The notes under the pieces: generated by a model
Database searches by the model: none
Seen by the model: the letters and a program-made list of their open reading frames with translations, nothing else
What the model was told of the DNA's origin: nothing
In this document: piece after piece, positions 51,481 to 59,649 of the stretch
Numbering within the stretch: the stretch's first letter is position 1
How the letters are laid out: each line of letters opens with the position of its first letter
DNA from: Pseudomonas sp. LBUM920
GTDB lineage: Bacteria > Pseudomonadota > Gammaproteobacteria > Pseudomonadales > Pseudomonadaceae
Length of the DNA: 64,000 nucleotides
Assembly: GCF_003852315.1 (NCBI RefSeq)
Contig: NZ_CP027762.1
Span: 1,283,501-1,347,500 of the forward strand
Reading direction: 5' to 3'
Translations under genes and position numbers: made by a program

Positions 51481-54072
51481 TTAGACCCGTGTCTTTAGTG
51501 CATAGAGCATTCCCAGCGCTTTGCGCGGCGTCATGTCGTCCAGGTCCAGCTTGGCCAACTCATCCAGGACAGGGTGAGGCAGGCTGGCGAACATGTCGCT
51601 CTGGTGTGGCGCAGCGGGTTTGCTGCTGGCTTTTTTCGGGCTTGCCACCACGGTTTCATGGGGCAAGGCCGTGGTTTCCAGGCGGCTGAGGTGCTCGCGA
51701 GCGCGGGTGATCACATCGCCCGGTACACCGGCCAATTGCGCCACGGCCAGGCCGTAACTCTGGCTCGCCGGCCCTGGCAGCACGTGGTGCAGAAACACGA
51801 TACGTTCGTTGTGCTCAGTGGCATTGAGATGCACGTTGGCCACCAGCGGCTCGCTTTCCGGCAGCACGGTCAGCTCGAAATAGTGCGTGGCGAACAGGGT
51901 ATAGGCGCGCAGATGCGCCAATCGCTCGGCCGCCGCCCAGGCCAGCGACAGCCCGTCGAAGGTGCTGGTGCCGCGGCCGACTTCGTCCATCAGCACCAAA
52001 CTGCGCTCGGTCGCGTTGTGGAGGATGTTGGCGGTTTCGCTCATTTCCACCATAAAGGTCGAACGGCCACCGGCCAGGTCATCGCTGGAACCGATCCGCG
52101 TGAAAATGCGGTCGACCAGCGACAGCTCGCAACTGGCTGCCGGTACAAAACTGCCGATATGCGCCAGCAGCACGATCAACGCGGTCTGGCGCATGTAGGT
52201 GGATTTACCGCCCATGTTCGGACCGGTGATCACCAGCATGCGGGTGTCGTCATCCAGCGACAGGTCGTTGGCGACGAACGGCGTGGTCAACACCTGCTCA
52301 ACCACCGGGTGACGACCCTGCACGATACGCATGCACGGCTCGCTGACAAACCGCGGGCAGTTCAAATCAAGGTTCAGCGCGCGCTCGGCCAGGTTGCTCA
52401 ACACATCCAGCTCCGCCAGGGCCGCGGCGGTGTCCTGCAGCGGCGCCAGGCGGCTGATCAAGTCTTCGAGCAGCGCTTCATAGAGCATTTTCTCGCGCGC
52501 CAGAGCGCGACTTTTGGCCGACAGCGCCTTGTCTTCAAACTCTTTCAGCTCCGGCGTAATGAAACGCTCGGCACCTTTAAGGGTTTGACGACGCTGATAG
52601 TCGATCGGCGCCGACTCGGCCTGCTTGCTCGGCAACTCAATAAAGTAGCCGTGCACGCGGTTGTAACCGACCTTCAAATTGGCCAGGCCGGTGCGGGCCT
52701 TTTCGCGGGCTTCCAGATCAATCAGGAATTGCCCGGCGTTTTCGCTCAGCGATTGCAGTTCATCCAGCTCGGTGTCGTAACCGGTTTTCAGCACGCCGCC
52801 GTCACGGATGATGGCCGGCGGGTTGTCGATAATGGCTTTTTCCAGCAGCGCCGCGAGGTCCGGGTATGTGCCGGCGGTCACGGCCAGTTGTTGCAAGTGC
52901 GCAGTGTCCAGCTCGGTCATCGCCACTTGCAGCTGCGGCAGGGCGCTCAAGGCATCGCGCAGACGCGCCAAGTCACGCGGCCGCGCATTACGCAGGCCAA
53001 TCCGCGCCAGGATGCGCTCGATATCGCCGATTTCCTTCAGCTGCGGCTGCAGCTTTTCAAAGCGATAGCCATCCAGCAGGCAGGTAATAGAGGTTTGGCG
53101 CGCTTGCAGCACGCTCAGGTCGCGCAGCGGACGGTTCAGCCAGCGGGTCAGCAAGCGGCTGCCCATGGCGGTCTGGCAACGGTCCACCACCGATTGCAGC
53201 GTGTTATCGCGGCCACCGGCCAGGTTGGTGTCCAGCTCCAGGTTGCGCCGGCTGGCGCCATCGAGCACCACGGTATCGTCCAGGCGCTCGTGGCGCAGGC
53301 TGCGCAAATGCGGCAGGGCGGTGCGCTGGGTTTCCTTGGCATAACCGAGCAGGCAACCGGCGGCGCCGATGGCCAGGGTCAGGGTTTCGCAGCCGAAGCC
53401 TTTGAGGTCTTGCACCGAGAACTGTTGGCACAGACTTTTCAGCGCCGAATCACGCTCAAAATCCCACGGCGCACGACGCTTGGTCCCACGACGCTTTTCT
53501 GCCGGCAAGTCCTTCGGCCAATCATCCGGAATCAACAACTCCACCGGGTTGATGCGCTCAAGCTCCGCCAGCAGATTCTCCCAGCCCTTGATCTCCAGCA
53601 CGCTGAAATTGCCGCTGGTGATGTCCAGCACCGACAGGCCGAACAACCGCTCATCGCCCAACACCGCCGCGATCAGGTTGTCACGACGCTCGTCCAGCAA
53701 CGCCTCATCACTCACCGTGCCCGGCGTGATAATGCGCACCACCTGACGTTCCACCGGCCCTTTGCTGGTCGCCGGGTCGCCGATCTGCTCACAGATCACC
53801 ACCGACTCGCCCAGCTTCACCAGCTTGACCAAGTAGCCTTCCAACGAATGGTAAGGAATCCCACACATCGGAATCGACTGCCCCGCCGACTGCCCGCGCG
53901 CGGTCAAGGTGATGTCCAGCAACTTGGCGGCCTTCTTCGCGTCTTCGTAGAAGATCTCGTAGAAGTCGCCCATGCGATAGAACATCAACTGATCAGGGTG
54001 CTGGTTTTTCAGACGCCAGTACTGCTGCATCATCGGCGTGTGGGAGGACAGATCGGCGGTGTTTTTACTCAT
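51481..54072 (-). CDS. mutS: DNA mismatch repair protein MutS
   Basis: 863 residues. Mismatch-recognition loop with the Phe-x-Glu motif in GDFYEIFY (about 36-43), connector and lever domains, ATPase Walker A GPNMGGKSTYMRQTA (about 613), Walker B LVLMDEVGRGTSTFDG and helix-turn-helix C-terminus. All motifs intact, so no mutator phenotype is implied. The tailocin module downstream is in the mutS-recA interval known to host such clusters. Confidence 0.97.
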   Translation of the reverse strand: MSKNTADLSSHTPMMQQYWRLKNQHPDQLMFYRMGDFYEIFYEDAKKAAKLLDITLTARGQSAGQSIPMCGIPYHSLEGYLVKLVKLGESVVICEQIGDPATSKGPVERQVVRIITPGTVSDEALLDERRDNLIAAVLGDERLFGLSVLDITSGNFSVLEIKGWENLLAELERINPVELLIPDDWPKDLPAEKRRGTKRRAPWDFERDSALKSLCQQFSVQDLKGFGCETLTLAIGAAGCLLGYAKETQRTALPHLRSLRHERLDDTVVLDGASRRNLELDTNLAGGRDNTLQSVVDRCQTAMGSRLLTRWLNRPLRDLSVLQARQTSITCLLDGYRFEKLQPQLKEIGDIERILARIGLRNARPRDLARLRDALSALPQLQVAMTELDTAHLQQLAVTAGTYPDLAALLEKAIIDNPPAIIRDGGVLKTGYDTELDELQSLSENAGQFLIDLEAREKARTGLANLKVGYNRVHGYFIELPSKQAESAPIDYQRRQTLKGAERFITPELKEFEDKALSAKSRALAREKMLYEALLEDLISRLAPLQDTAAALAELDVLSNLAERALNLDLNCPRFVSEPCMRIVQGRHPVVEQVLTTPFVANDLSLDDDTRMLVITGPNMGGKSTYMRQTALIVLLAHIGSFVPAASCELSLVDRIFTRIGSSDDLAGGRSTFMVEMSETANILHNATERSLVLMDEVGRGTSTFDGLSLAWAAAERLAHLRAYTLFATHYFELTVLPESEPLVANVHLNATEHNERIVFLHHVLPGPASQSYGLAVAQLAGVPGDVITRAREHLSRLETTALPHETVVASPKKASSKPAAPHQSDMFASLPHPVLDELAKLDLDDMTPRKALGMLYALKTRV

Positions 54073-54172
54073 TGGATAGTAGGCAAATTCGTTGAAAGTG
54101 ATGGGGCAAAGGGCGCGCGTGGTCCAGTGTCGATCAGTTGCGCAGCGCAGGCTTCCAAACGACGCAGGCCGA

Positions 54173-54208
54173 ATGTGGGAGCTGTCGAGCCTTAGCGAGG
54201 CTGCGAAG
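54173..54208. repeat. REP-like hairpin
   Basis: ATGTGGGAGCTGTCGAGCCT followed by a hairpin AGCCTTAGCGAGGCT. A single element in the 375-bp gap between mutS and the DUF3077/DUF6124 gene; nothing else in the gap is recognisable apart from the terminator at 54395. Confidence 0.65.
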
Positions 54209-54394
54209 GGATCGCCGCGCTGTACCTGCAGGCCGCAGCCCCTGCATCGCTGAAGATCGAAAGCTCAACATCGTGCCCAATCGGGGGCGCTTAACTAAAC
54301 GGCATTGGGCGCTTGGCCCAGCATTTGTTGCGATGGGCGCAAGGTTAACACGTGAAGTCGGCCCTTCGCAGGTCGCAAACGGCCAGGTAAAACA

Positions 54395-54437
54395 CAAAAA
54401 AGGGCGGCGCCTTTATATAAAGCACCGCCCTTTTTTA
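54395..54437 (-). terminator. Terminator after the DUF3077/DUF6124 gene
   Basis: GGGCGGCGC / GCACCGCCC stem (one wobble pair) with A and T runs at both flanks, 10 bp beyond the stop codon. Confidence 0.85.
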
Positions 54438-54447
54438 CGGTTGCCCC

Positions 54448-54729
54448 TTACTGAATGTTGCCGGGCGAATCCAACACCTTCACTGCATCATCAACCACCG
54501 CTTTCACCATCTCCTGCAAGTAATGCGACGCCCAGGCGTAACGGTCCGTCTCCCTGGTCATCGCCGCATCTTCTGCGAGCTGCTTGGCGACATGGAGGAG
54601 GTCGGAGGCATGGTGCAAGGCTTCGTGCAGGGAAACACCGCTGTTTACACGGAATAGCGGTTGGTCGGAATGAAAGGAGAAGGGGGTGACGCCGAGGGTG
54701 GTTAACGCAGACGGATCTGTAGCGGTCAT
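54448..54729 (-). CDS. DUF3077/DUF6124 family protein
   Basis: 93 residues. The core FSFHSDQPLFRVNSGVSLHEALHHASDLL followed by an amphipathic helix (HVAKQLAEDAAM) and WASHYLQEMVKAVVDDA is the pattern of a small family abundant in pseudomonads and named DUF3077 or DUF6124. Function unknown. ATG at 54729 has GGAG 8 nt upstream. Its 5' untranslated region folds strongly. Confidence 0.82.
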   Translation of the reverse strand: MTATDPSALTTLGVTPFSFHSDQPLFRVNSGVSLHEALHHASDLLHVAKQLAEDAAMTRETDRYAWASHYLQEMVKAVVDDAVKVLDSPGNIQ

Positions 54730-54895
54730 CGGTAAAACTCCCATATCAGTGGAGAGCTACCACGTTCGTTCTCAGGCGAATGGGTGGCAGCTGTGCGCAG
54801 GCTGAGAAACCGGAGATACAGGAACCCGGCAGACCCGAAGGTCTCCCACGCACAGCCGCCATTGCACGAATTGTGAGGCGAAAAAAAACGCCTGC
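54730..54895 (-). ncRNA. Structured 5' leader of the DUF3077/DUF6124 gene
   Basis: On the minus strand, a 12-bp stem (54849-54860 with 54786-54797; GGCGGCTGTGCG paired to CGCACAGCTGCC, one wobble) encloses about 50 nt. Inside is a five-base-pair hairpin AGACC-TTCG-GGTCT with the stable UUCG loop, and a CCGG/CCGG pair. Another hairpin AGGCG-T8-CGCCT lies at its 5' side. A transcript from upstream would carry these into the leader. It is a candidate cis-regulatory RNA; promoter and start are not mapped. Confidence 0.45.
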
Positions 54896-55079
54896 AAATC
54901 GGGTTTGGGGGCGCTTGGTGCGCCTGCATCTTGCCGGGTTCTCAGGCCCGATCGCTGAATTGGCAGCGACGGGAAGGAGGGTAGCGTGGTGCTGGGGTGG
55001 GTGCAACTGGGAAAAGGGGGGCCTCTTTGCTTTGCCATTTGCCAGCGGGCCCATGCGGGGGGATACGCCCCGCCAATGA

Positions 55080-55504
55080 TCACCTGAAGATAAGAGCCCT
55101 GGTCAGTGGCTTAAAGGTGAAAGCAGCTTTAGGCCACTACCGATCAATCGACTGATCAAGTGGAAACGGACAAAAGATGCCCGTCGCGAGAGGTCGACTG
55201 AACCTGACCTGTGGCCAGTTGAAAAGGTTTGGCAGCGCTACTCAATCAACGCGCTCGAAAAAGCGGAGACGCAATTATCGGATCTAACGCAGTTGCTGCC
55301 AAAAGTGCCTGGCAAAAAAGCTGTCCAGCGTGCCCGCAAAAAAAGCCTACGTTTCGTCGATTAGGTATCACCGCCGCAAGGTCACGCAAATGCTGAGAGT
55401 CTTTGGTCTGAGCATTGCCCCGTGTAAGGCTATGACTAAATACGGGGCTCGGTCTTCCAACATGTCTGCTCAGCCCGAAGCCGATCTAACGGCTAACGGT
55501 CCGG
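55080..55504 (+). other. Gap with open but start-less frame, possible gene remnant
   Basis: Between the leader and the chemoreceptor, a reading frame stays open from about 55080 to 55363 (for example EKVWQRYSINALEKAETQLS, then KKSLRFVD and stop) but has no ATG or GTG start with a ribosome-binding site. I cannot assign it. The rest of the gap shows no gene I can support. Confidence 0.3.
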
Positions 55505-57127
55505 CTAAGCACTCAGGCGTGCCGTCACTTCATTCAACTGCCCTGACAACCCGTGAAGGTTGCGGCTTGCCGCTTCGGTGCGCTGCATGCTGTCCAGGTT
55601 GGTACTGGCAATCGTGGTGATTTCGGTGAGGTTGCGCGAGATGTCTTCCGCCACCGAGGTTTGCTCTTCGGCGGCGGTGGCAATCTGGCGGTTCATGTCG
55701 CGAATGGCTTCCACGGCATGGGTGATGCGCTCCAGCATGGCGCCGGCCTCATTCACTTGCGCGACACTTTCTTCACTGCGCGACTGGCCACTTTCAATCG
55801 CCTGAGCCGCGTCCACCGCGCCGGTTTGCACCGTTTGGATGATCTGGTTGATTTCGATGATCGACGCCGCTGTGCGCTGGGCCAGGCTTCGCACTTCGTC
55901 GGCCACGACCGCAAAACCGCGTCCGGCTTCACCGGCGCGGGCCGCTTCGATCGCCGCGTTCAGCGCCAGCAAATTAGTCTGTTCGGCGATGCCGTGTATC
56001 ACTTCCAGCACCTTGCCGATGCGGCCACTGTCGGTTTCCAGGCGACGGATCACCGTGGCTGTGTTGGCGATCTCGCCACGCATTTGGGTGATGGTGTGAA
56101 TGGTGCCCCGCATGACTTTTTCGCCCTGCTGCGCGGATTGGTCGGCATCATCGGCAGCGCGTGCGGCATCGGCTGCGTGACGAGCCACTTCCTGGGCGGT
56201 GGCGGACATTTCGTTCATCGCCGTAGCCACCTGATCGGTACGGTTGAACTGCTCGTTGGTACCGCTGGCCATGAGACCGGCGATGGCGTTTAACTCGCCA
56301 CTTGCGCTGTCCAGATCCTTGGCGCTGCGCTGCAAGCGGTTGAAGGTTTCGGCGAGAAAGTCGCGCAAGGTGTTGGCGGCCATGGCCAGTTTGCCCAACT
56401 CGTCTTCACGGCTACTGACCACGCGTTCGGTCAGTTTGCCTTGGCTCAGTTGCGCCACGTAGTCGATCAGCTTGCGGATGGGGTCAACCAAGTTGCGGTT
56501 GATGAGCCACAGGCTCAACAGGCCGATCAACAGACCCGAGGTGAGCATTACGATAATCCCCAGCATCACCGTGCGTTTTGCAGCAGCGCTGATCAGCGTC
56601 GATTGCTCGGCGCCCTGTTTGCGCAGTTCGCCGACAAGTTCGCTCATCTGGTCGCTGGTAGCACGGTCGACGCCTTTAACGGCGGCGTCGCCAGCAGTGG
56701 GGTCTGCACCCGCGGCGATATAGGCATCGCGACCTTTCTGGTAAGCGCTTCCCAGCTGACGGTGTTCGTCACGCAGGCGTTCGATGCGGGCCTTGAGTTG
56801 GCCGTCCAGGCCTTTCTGGTTAGCCAGTTCGCCGAGAATCCCCTGTACGTCGCGCTGACGTTCTTCGAATTGCTTCCAGTATTTATCCAGGTCTGCCGGC
56901 TGCTTTCCCCGTAGCAATACGTTTTTCCATTCCTGCACCTGCACCTTGAATTGCAGGTTGGCCTCGTCGATCAATTGCGACGTGTGCAGCGGACCTTCGA
57001 TTAGGTTGGCGTAGTTTTGCACCCCGCTGGACAGGAAATGAAAGCATGCCAAAGCAATCAGCAACATCGCCAACAGGCTGCCGCTCAGCAGCGCGAGAAT
57101 TTGGGTTCTTAGGGATCTTTGCAGCAT
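55505..57127 (-). CDS. Methyl-accepting chemotaxis protein
   Basis: 540 residues: TM1 near 9-29, a helical periplasmic ligand domain (about 30-185, four-helix-bundle size), TM2 near 187-208 followed by HAMP (LINRNLVDPIRKLIDYV), then a signalling domain with the tip EVRSLAQRTAASIIEI and methylation helices. It reports an external ligand to CheA/CheW; the ligand is unknown. Start at 57127 follows the usual short cytoplasmic leader. It lies between mutS and the tailocin repressor and is divergent from it. Confidence 0.92.
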   Translation of the reverse strand: MLQRSLRTQILALLSGSLLAMLLIALACFHFLSSGVQNYANLIEGPLHTSQLIDEANLQFKVQVQEWKNVLLRGKQPADLDKYWKQFEERQRDVQGILGELANQKGLDGQLKARIERLRDEHRQLGSAYQKGRDAYIAAGADPTAGDAAVKGVDRATSDQMSELVGELRKQGAEQSTLISAAAKRTVMLGIIVMLTSGLLIGLLSLWLINRNLVDPIRKLIDYVAQLSQGKLTERVVSSREDELGKLAMAANTLRDFLAETFNRLQRSAKDLDSASGELNAIAGLMASGTNEQFNRTDQVATAMNEMSATAQEVARHAADAARAADDADQSAQQGEKVMRGTIHTITQMRGEIANTATVIRRLETDSGRIGKVLEVIHGIAEQTNLLALNAAIEAARAGEAGRGFAVVADEVRSLAQRTAASIIEINQIIQTVQTGAVDAAQAIESGQSRSEESVAQVNEAGAMLERITHAVEAIRDMNRQIATAAEEQTSVAEDISRNLTEITTIASTNLDSMQRTEAASRNLHGLSGQLNEVTARLSA

Positions 57128-57374
57128 CGGATGATACTCATGACAGAAATTAGGCACGCCTGGTTGGGCGTGAAAGACGTCCAAACATCCCTGTCTGCGG
57201 TTCCGGTTCGTGGCCGGAGCCGCGCAAATTAACACCTGTGGTATCGGCCTTCCAGAGCGGTGCTTGAGACGAGTCCGACCGCCGGTGCCTCATAATTTCT
57301 CGATTGTCGTTCTCCGTATAAATACCTCTTGTTTGAAGATCAGATGAATGACTCCTTTTGGCTGTCGCTTTCTG

Positions 57375-57395
57375 ATTTGCATAAATTATGCAAAT
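57375..57395. promoter_or_regulatory. Perfect palindrome before the tailocin repressor gene
   Basis: Arms ATTTGCATAA and TTATGCAAAT around a single A, 42 bp before the prtR start. A related half-site, ATTTGC, recurs at 57400 (read on the minus strand as GGCAAATGC). It is a good candidate for the repressor's own operator. Confidence 0.55.
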
Positions 57396-57437
57396 TAGCA
57401 TTTGCCAACCCCTAAAACTCCCGGCACTATCCGCGTT

Positions 57438-58172
57438 ATGCAAAAACGCAACGTTTCTATCGTCTTAAGAGAACTGCTGGACCGCGACCGGATCTCCCCC
57501 ACGGAGCTTCACCGGCGTACCGGCGTGCCTCAATCCACACTCTCGCGGATCCTCAGCGGCAAGATCGTTGACCCGTCGGACAAGCACATCTCGCGCATCG
57601 CCGAGTACTTTCGCGTCAGCACCGACCACCTGCGCGGGCGCGCGGCGGCGGGGGCTTTGCGCGATGACGGGCGCGACCCGATGCATTCGGAACTCAAGGA
57701 CATAAGCCTGTGGGACGACGACACGCCCGTTAATGATGACGAGGTGTCGATCCCCTTTCTGCGCGAGGTTGAATTGGCTGCTGGATCAGGAAGATTCGTC
57801 ATCGAGGAAAGCGAGAAGGCCAGCCTGCGGTTCGGCAAGCGCAGCCTGCGCCATAACGGGGTGCAGTTCGATCAGGCCAAGTGTGTGACGGTGCGCGGCA
57901 ACAGTATGTTGCCGGTGCTGCGCGACGGCGCCACGGTCGGGGTGAACGCAGGCAAGAGTGGCATTGGCGATATCGTCGATGGCGATTTGTATGCCATCAA
58001 CCACAATGGCCAGTTGCGGGTGAAACAGCTCTACCGTCTGCCTACCGGGATTCGCCTGCGCAGCTTCAATCGCGATGAACACCCGGACGAGGACTACAGT
58101 TTCCAGGATATCCAGGATGAGCAGATCAGCATCCTCGGTCATGTGTTCTGGTGGGGCATGTACGCCCGTTAA
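57438..58172 (+). CDS. prtR: LexA-like repressor PrtR (tailocin regulator)
   Basis: 244 residues: N-terminal HTH_XRE (about 5-60; ISPTELHRRTGVPQSTLSRI) and a C-terminal S24 autoprotease domain. Catalytic Ser156 in GNSMLPVL and Lys196 in RVKQLY are present, and an Ala-Gly cleavage site lies at AAGSG (114-118). In pseudomonads PrtR represses tailocin genes and is inactivated by RecA-stimulated self-cleavage after DNA damage. Gene position just ahead of the tail module fits. Start at 57438. Confidence 0.9.
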   Translation: MQKRNVSIVLRELLDRDRISPTELHRRTGVPQSTLSRILSGKIVDPSDKHISRIAEYFRVSTDHLRGRAAAGALRDDGRDPMHSELKDISLWDDDTPVNDDEVSIPFLREVELAAGSGRFVIEESEKASLRFGKRSLRHNGVQFDQAKCVTVRGNSMLPVLRDGATVGVNAGKSGIGDIVDGDLYAINHNGQLRVKQLYRLPTGIRLRSFNRDEHPDEDYSFQDIQDEQISILGHVFWWGMYAR

Positions 58173-58187
58173 CCTCCTTACGTAAGA

Positions 58188-58217
58188 CAACGCCCGCCAT
58201 TGCGCGGGCTTTTTTTC
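58188..58217 (+). terminator. Terminator of prtR
   Basis: GCCCGC-cattg-C-GCGGGC hairpin followed by seven T residues. Confidence 0.85.
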
Positions 58218-58289
58218 GCCTGCAGAAAACCACCAAGCCCTTTGCCCGCAAGGCCGCGAATGCACGCATGCATTTCCATGGCAAAAATA

Positions 58290-58329
58290 AATGCATTTGT
58301 GCATTGACTGTATATGCATACATGCATAT
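58290..58329. promoter_or_regulatory. Operator cluster upstream of the tail module
   Basis: Two inverted repeats lie side by side: AATGCA-TTTG-TGCATT (58290-58305) and ATATGCAT-AC-ATGCATAT (58312-58329, perfect). The overlapping CTGTATATGCATACAT is one base off a LexA box. The TGCAT core is shared with the palindrome before prtR, suggesting the same repressor binds here. Confidence 0.5.
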
Positions 58330-58768
58330 TCTTCGTCTCAAGCCAGCCAACAAGGTGGTGGAGGCGGCAAGGATGCTGCCAAGGAAGGTGCCAAGGACGG
58401 CACGCAACATGGGCAAGGACGCCATCGAAGCGATGGCAGGGATGCCAGGCAACACCGGCAAGGATGCCGACGCTCTTTAGTTTCAACTTTTCAAAACAGG
58501 CAGCGATGAACCGGCCTAATAACGGTTCAGAGGGTTGGCAACTGACCCGGGTGTGCAGCGTAAAGCACCAGAAGCAGTTATCCGGCAGACAGGGATCGTG
58601 GTCGGAAAAACATTGAGGAAAGGTCCGTACCGCGCCAGTAGCGCCGAAAGACCGAATCTGGACCGCATTACTGAAAAGCCCGGGCGACCGGGCTTTTTGG
58701 AATGCCTACCTATCGAAGCATTTGTAAATGAAAAACGGACTATCTATTGCTCAGCCAGGAGGCGTGAC
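58322..58768 (+). other. Long leader between operators and holin, with possible frameshifted small gene
   Basis: This stretch of about 440 bp holds a repetitive GGCAAGGATGC-type segment (58366-58470). Its translation is GGGGGKDAAKEGAKDGT in one frame, then NMGKDAIEAMAGMPGNTGKD to a stop at 58480 in the next. Together these look like one small Gly/Lys/Asp-rich gene broken by a frameshift near 58405, but the identity is unknown and no start is clear. A terminator-like hairpin follows at 58673. Confidence 0.3.
58673..58699 (+). terminator. Intrinsic terminator 70 bp before the holin gene
   Basis: AAAGCCCGG-gcga-CCGGGCTTT stem followed by T residues, on the same strand as the tail genes and downstream of the operator cluster. 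Confidence 0.75.
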
Positions 58769-59107
58769 ATGACAAATGAACAGCAAGCGTTAGCGGAAAT
58801 GCCTATCTGGCTGGTCATCGTATTGGCAGTGATCGGCGGGGTATCCGGTGAAATGTGGCGCGCCGACAAAGAGGGCGCACGGGGTTGGTCGCTGATCCGC
58901 CGTCTGGCCCTGCGCTCCGGGGCCTGCATGGTGTGCGGCGTTTCAGCGCTGATGCTGTGCTACGCCGCCGGCATGTCGATCTGGACAGCCGGCGCCATCG
59001 GTTGCCTGACTGCCATGGCCGGTGCCGATGTAGCCATCGGCCTGTATGAGCGGTGGGCGGCCAAGCGCATCGGAATCAACGAAAACTCCCGTCAGGACCC
59101 GCAGTAA
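58769..59107 (+). CDS. Phage-type holin
   Basis: 112 residues with hydrophobic segments near 10-28 (PIWLVIVLAVIGGVSG), 45-70 and 70-90 and a charged C-terminus (WAAKRIGINENSRQ). Sequence pattern and place at the front of the tail operon match the lysis holin of P. fluorescens tailocins, which forms pores for release. Start at 58769 follows GGAGG. The endolysin gene is not in this window and usually lies after the tail genes. Confidence 0.82.
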   Translation: MTNEQQALAEMPIWLVIVLAVIGGVSGEMWRADKEGARGWSLIRRLALRSGACMVCGVSALMLCYAAGMSIWTAGAIGCLTAMAGADVAIGLYERWAAKRIGINENSRQDPQ

Positions 59108-59130
59108 CTGTTGCAAGGACGCTACTTAAA

Positions 59131-59646
59131 ATGATGCTCATCGAAAAGCCCTCTCAACTGCCCCTCGCCATTGGCGAGGCGCTGCAAGCGGCCTTCCCGG
59201 ACCTGAAGATCGGCAATCACCAGGACCTTAACGGCACCGGGGATAACACCGGCGTATTGATCACGGTCGAGGGCAATGGCCCCGGCATTCGCTCCCGAGA
59301 AGGGCGCAAGGCTCACGCGTTGACCCTTTCGCTCAAGGCCATGGTTGCGCCCGGGGCATTGCCATTTGATGCCTGCGACCTGGCCAGCCAACTGATGGAC
59401 CTGGTGCTGGATAACCGCTGGAACCTGCCGCAGTCACAGTGTGATTTGCCGATGAATATCGTCGCCGCGCCGTCTGTGCGCACCACGGCGGAAACGGACT
59501 ACGACACCTGGACCGTTTCCTTCACCCAAACCCTTTACTTGGGACCTGTATTACTCACCGATCCCACAGGCCAACCGCTGTTCGCTCGCACCTGGGAAGT
59601 CTCGAACATCAACGACCCCGATCAATACAAACCACTGGCGGAGTAG
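59131..59646 (+). CDS. Tailocin structural-region protein, unknown function
   Basis: 171 residues. A compact alpha/beta domain with VLITVEGNGPG, LSLKAMVAPGALPFDACDLA and DYDTWTVSFTQTLYLG. The position between the holin and the V-type spike is constant in tailocin clusters of this genus, but I cannot name a P2 counterpart with confidence; a tail terminator or completion role is possible. Starts at adjacent ATGs 59131/59134; spacing to the next gene is 3 bp. Confidence 0.72.
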   Translation: MMLIEKPSQLPLAIGEALQAAFPDLKIGNHQDLNGTGDNTGVLITVEGNGPGIRSREGRKAHALTLSLKAMVAPGALPFDACDLASQLMDLVLDNRWNLPQSQCDLPMNIVAAPSVRTTAETDYDTWTVSFTQTLYLGPVLLTDPTGQPLFARTWEVSNINDPDQYKPLAE

Positions 59647-59649
59647 CCC

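Noticed and set aside
51574..54195. Long plus-strand open frame opposite mutS
   Set aside because: Antisense shadow of mutS; no motif or ribosome-binding support.
54726..54929. Open frame of 67 codons over the leader of the DUF3077/DUF6124 gene
   Set aside because: It overlaps the RNA stem structure, has no ribosome-binding site and no recognisable protein pattern; an RNA leader explains it better.
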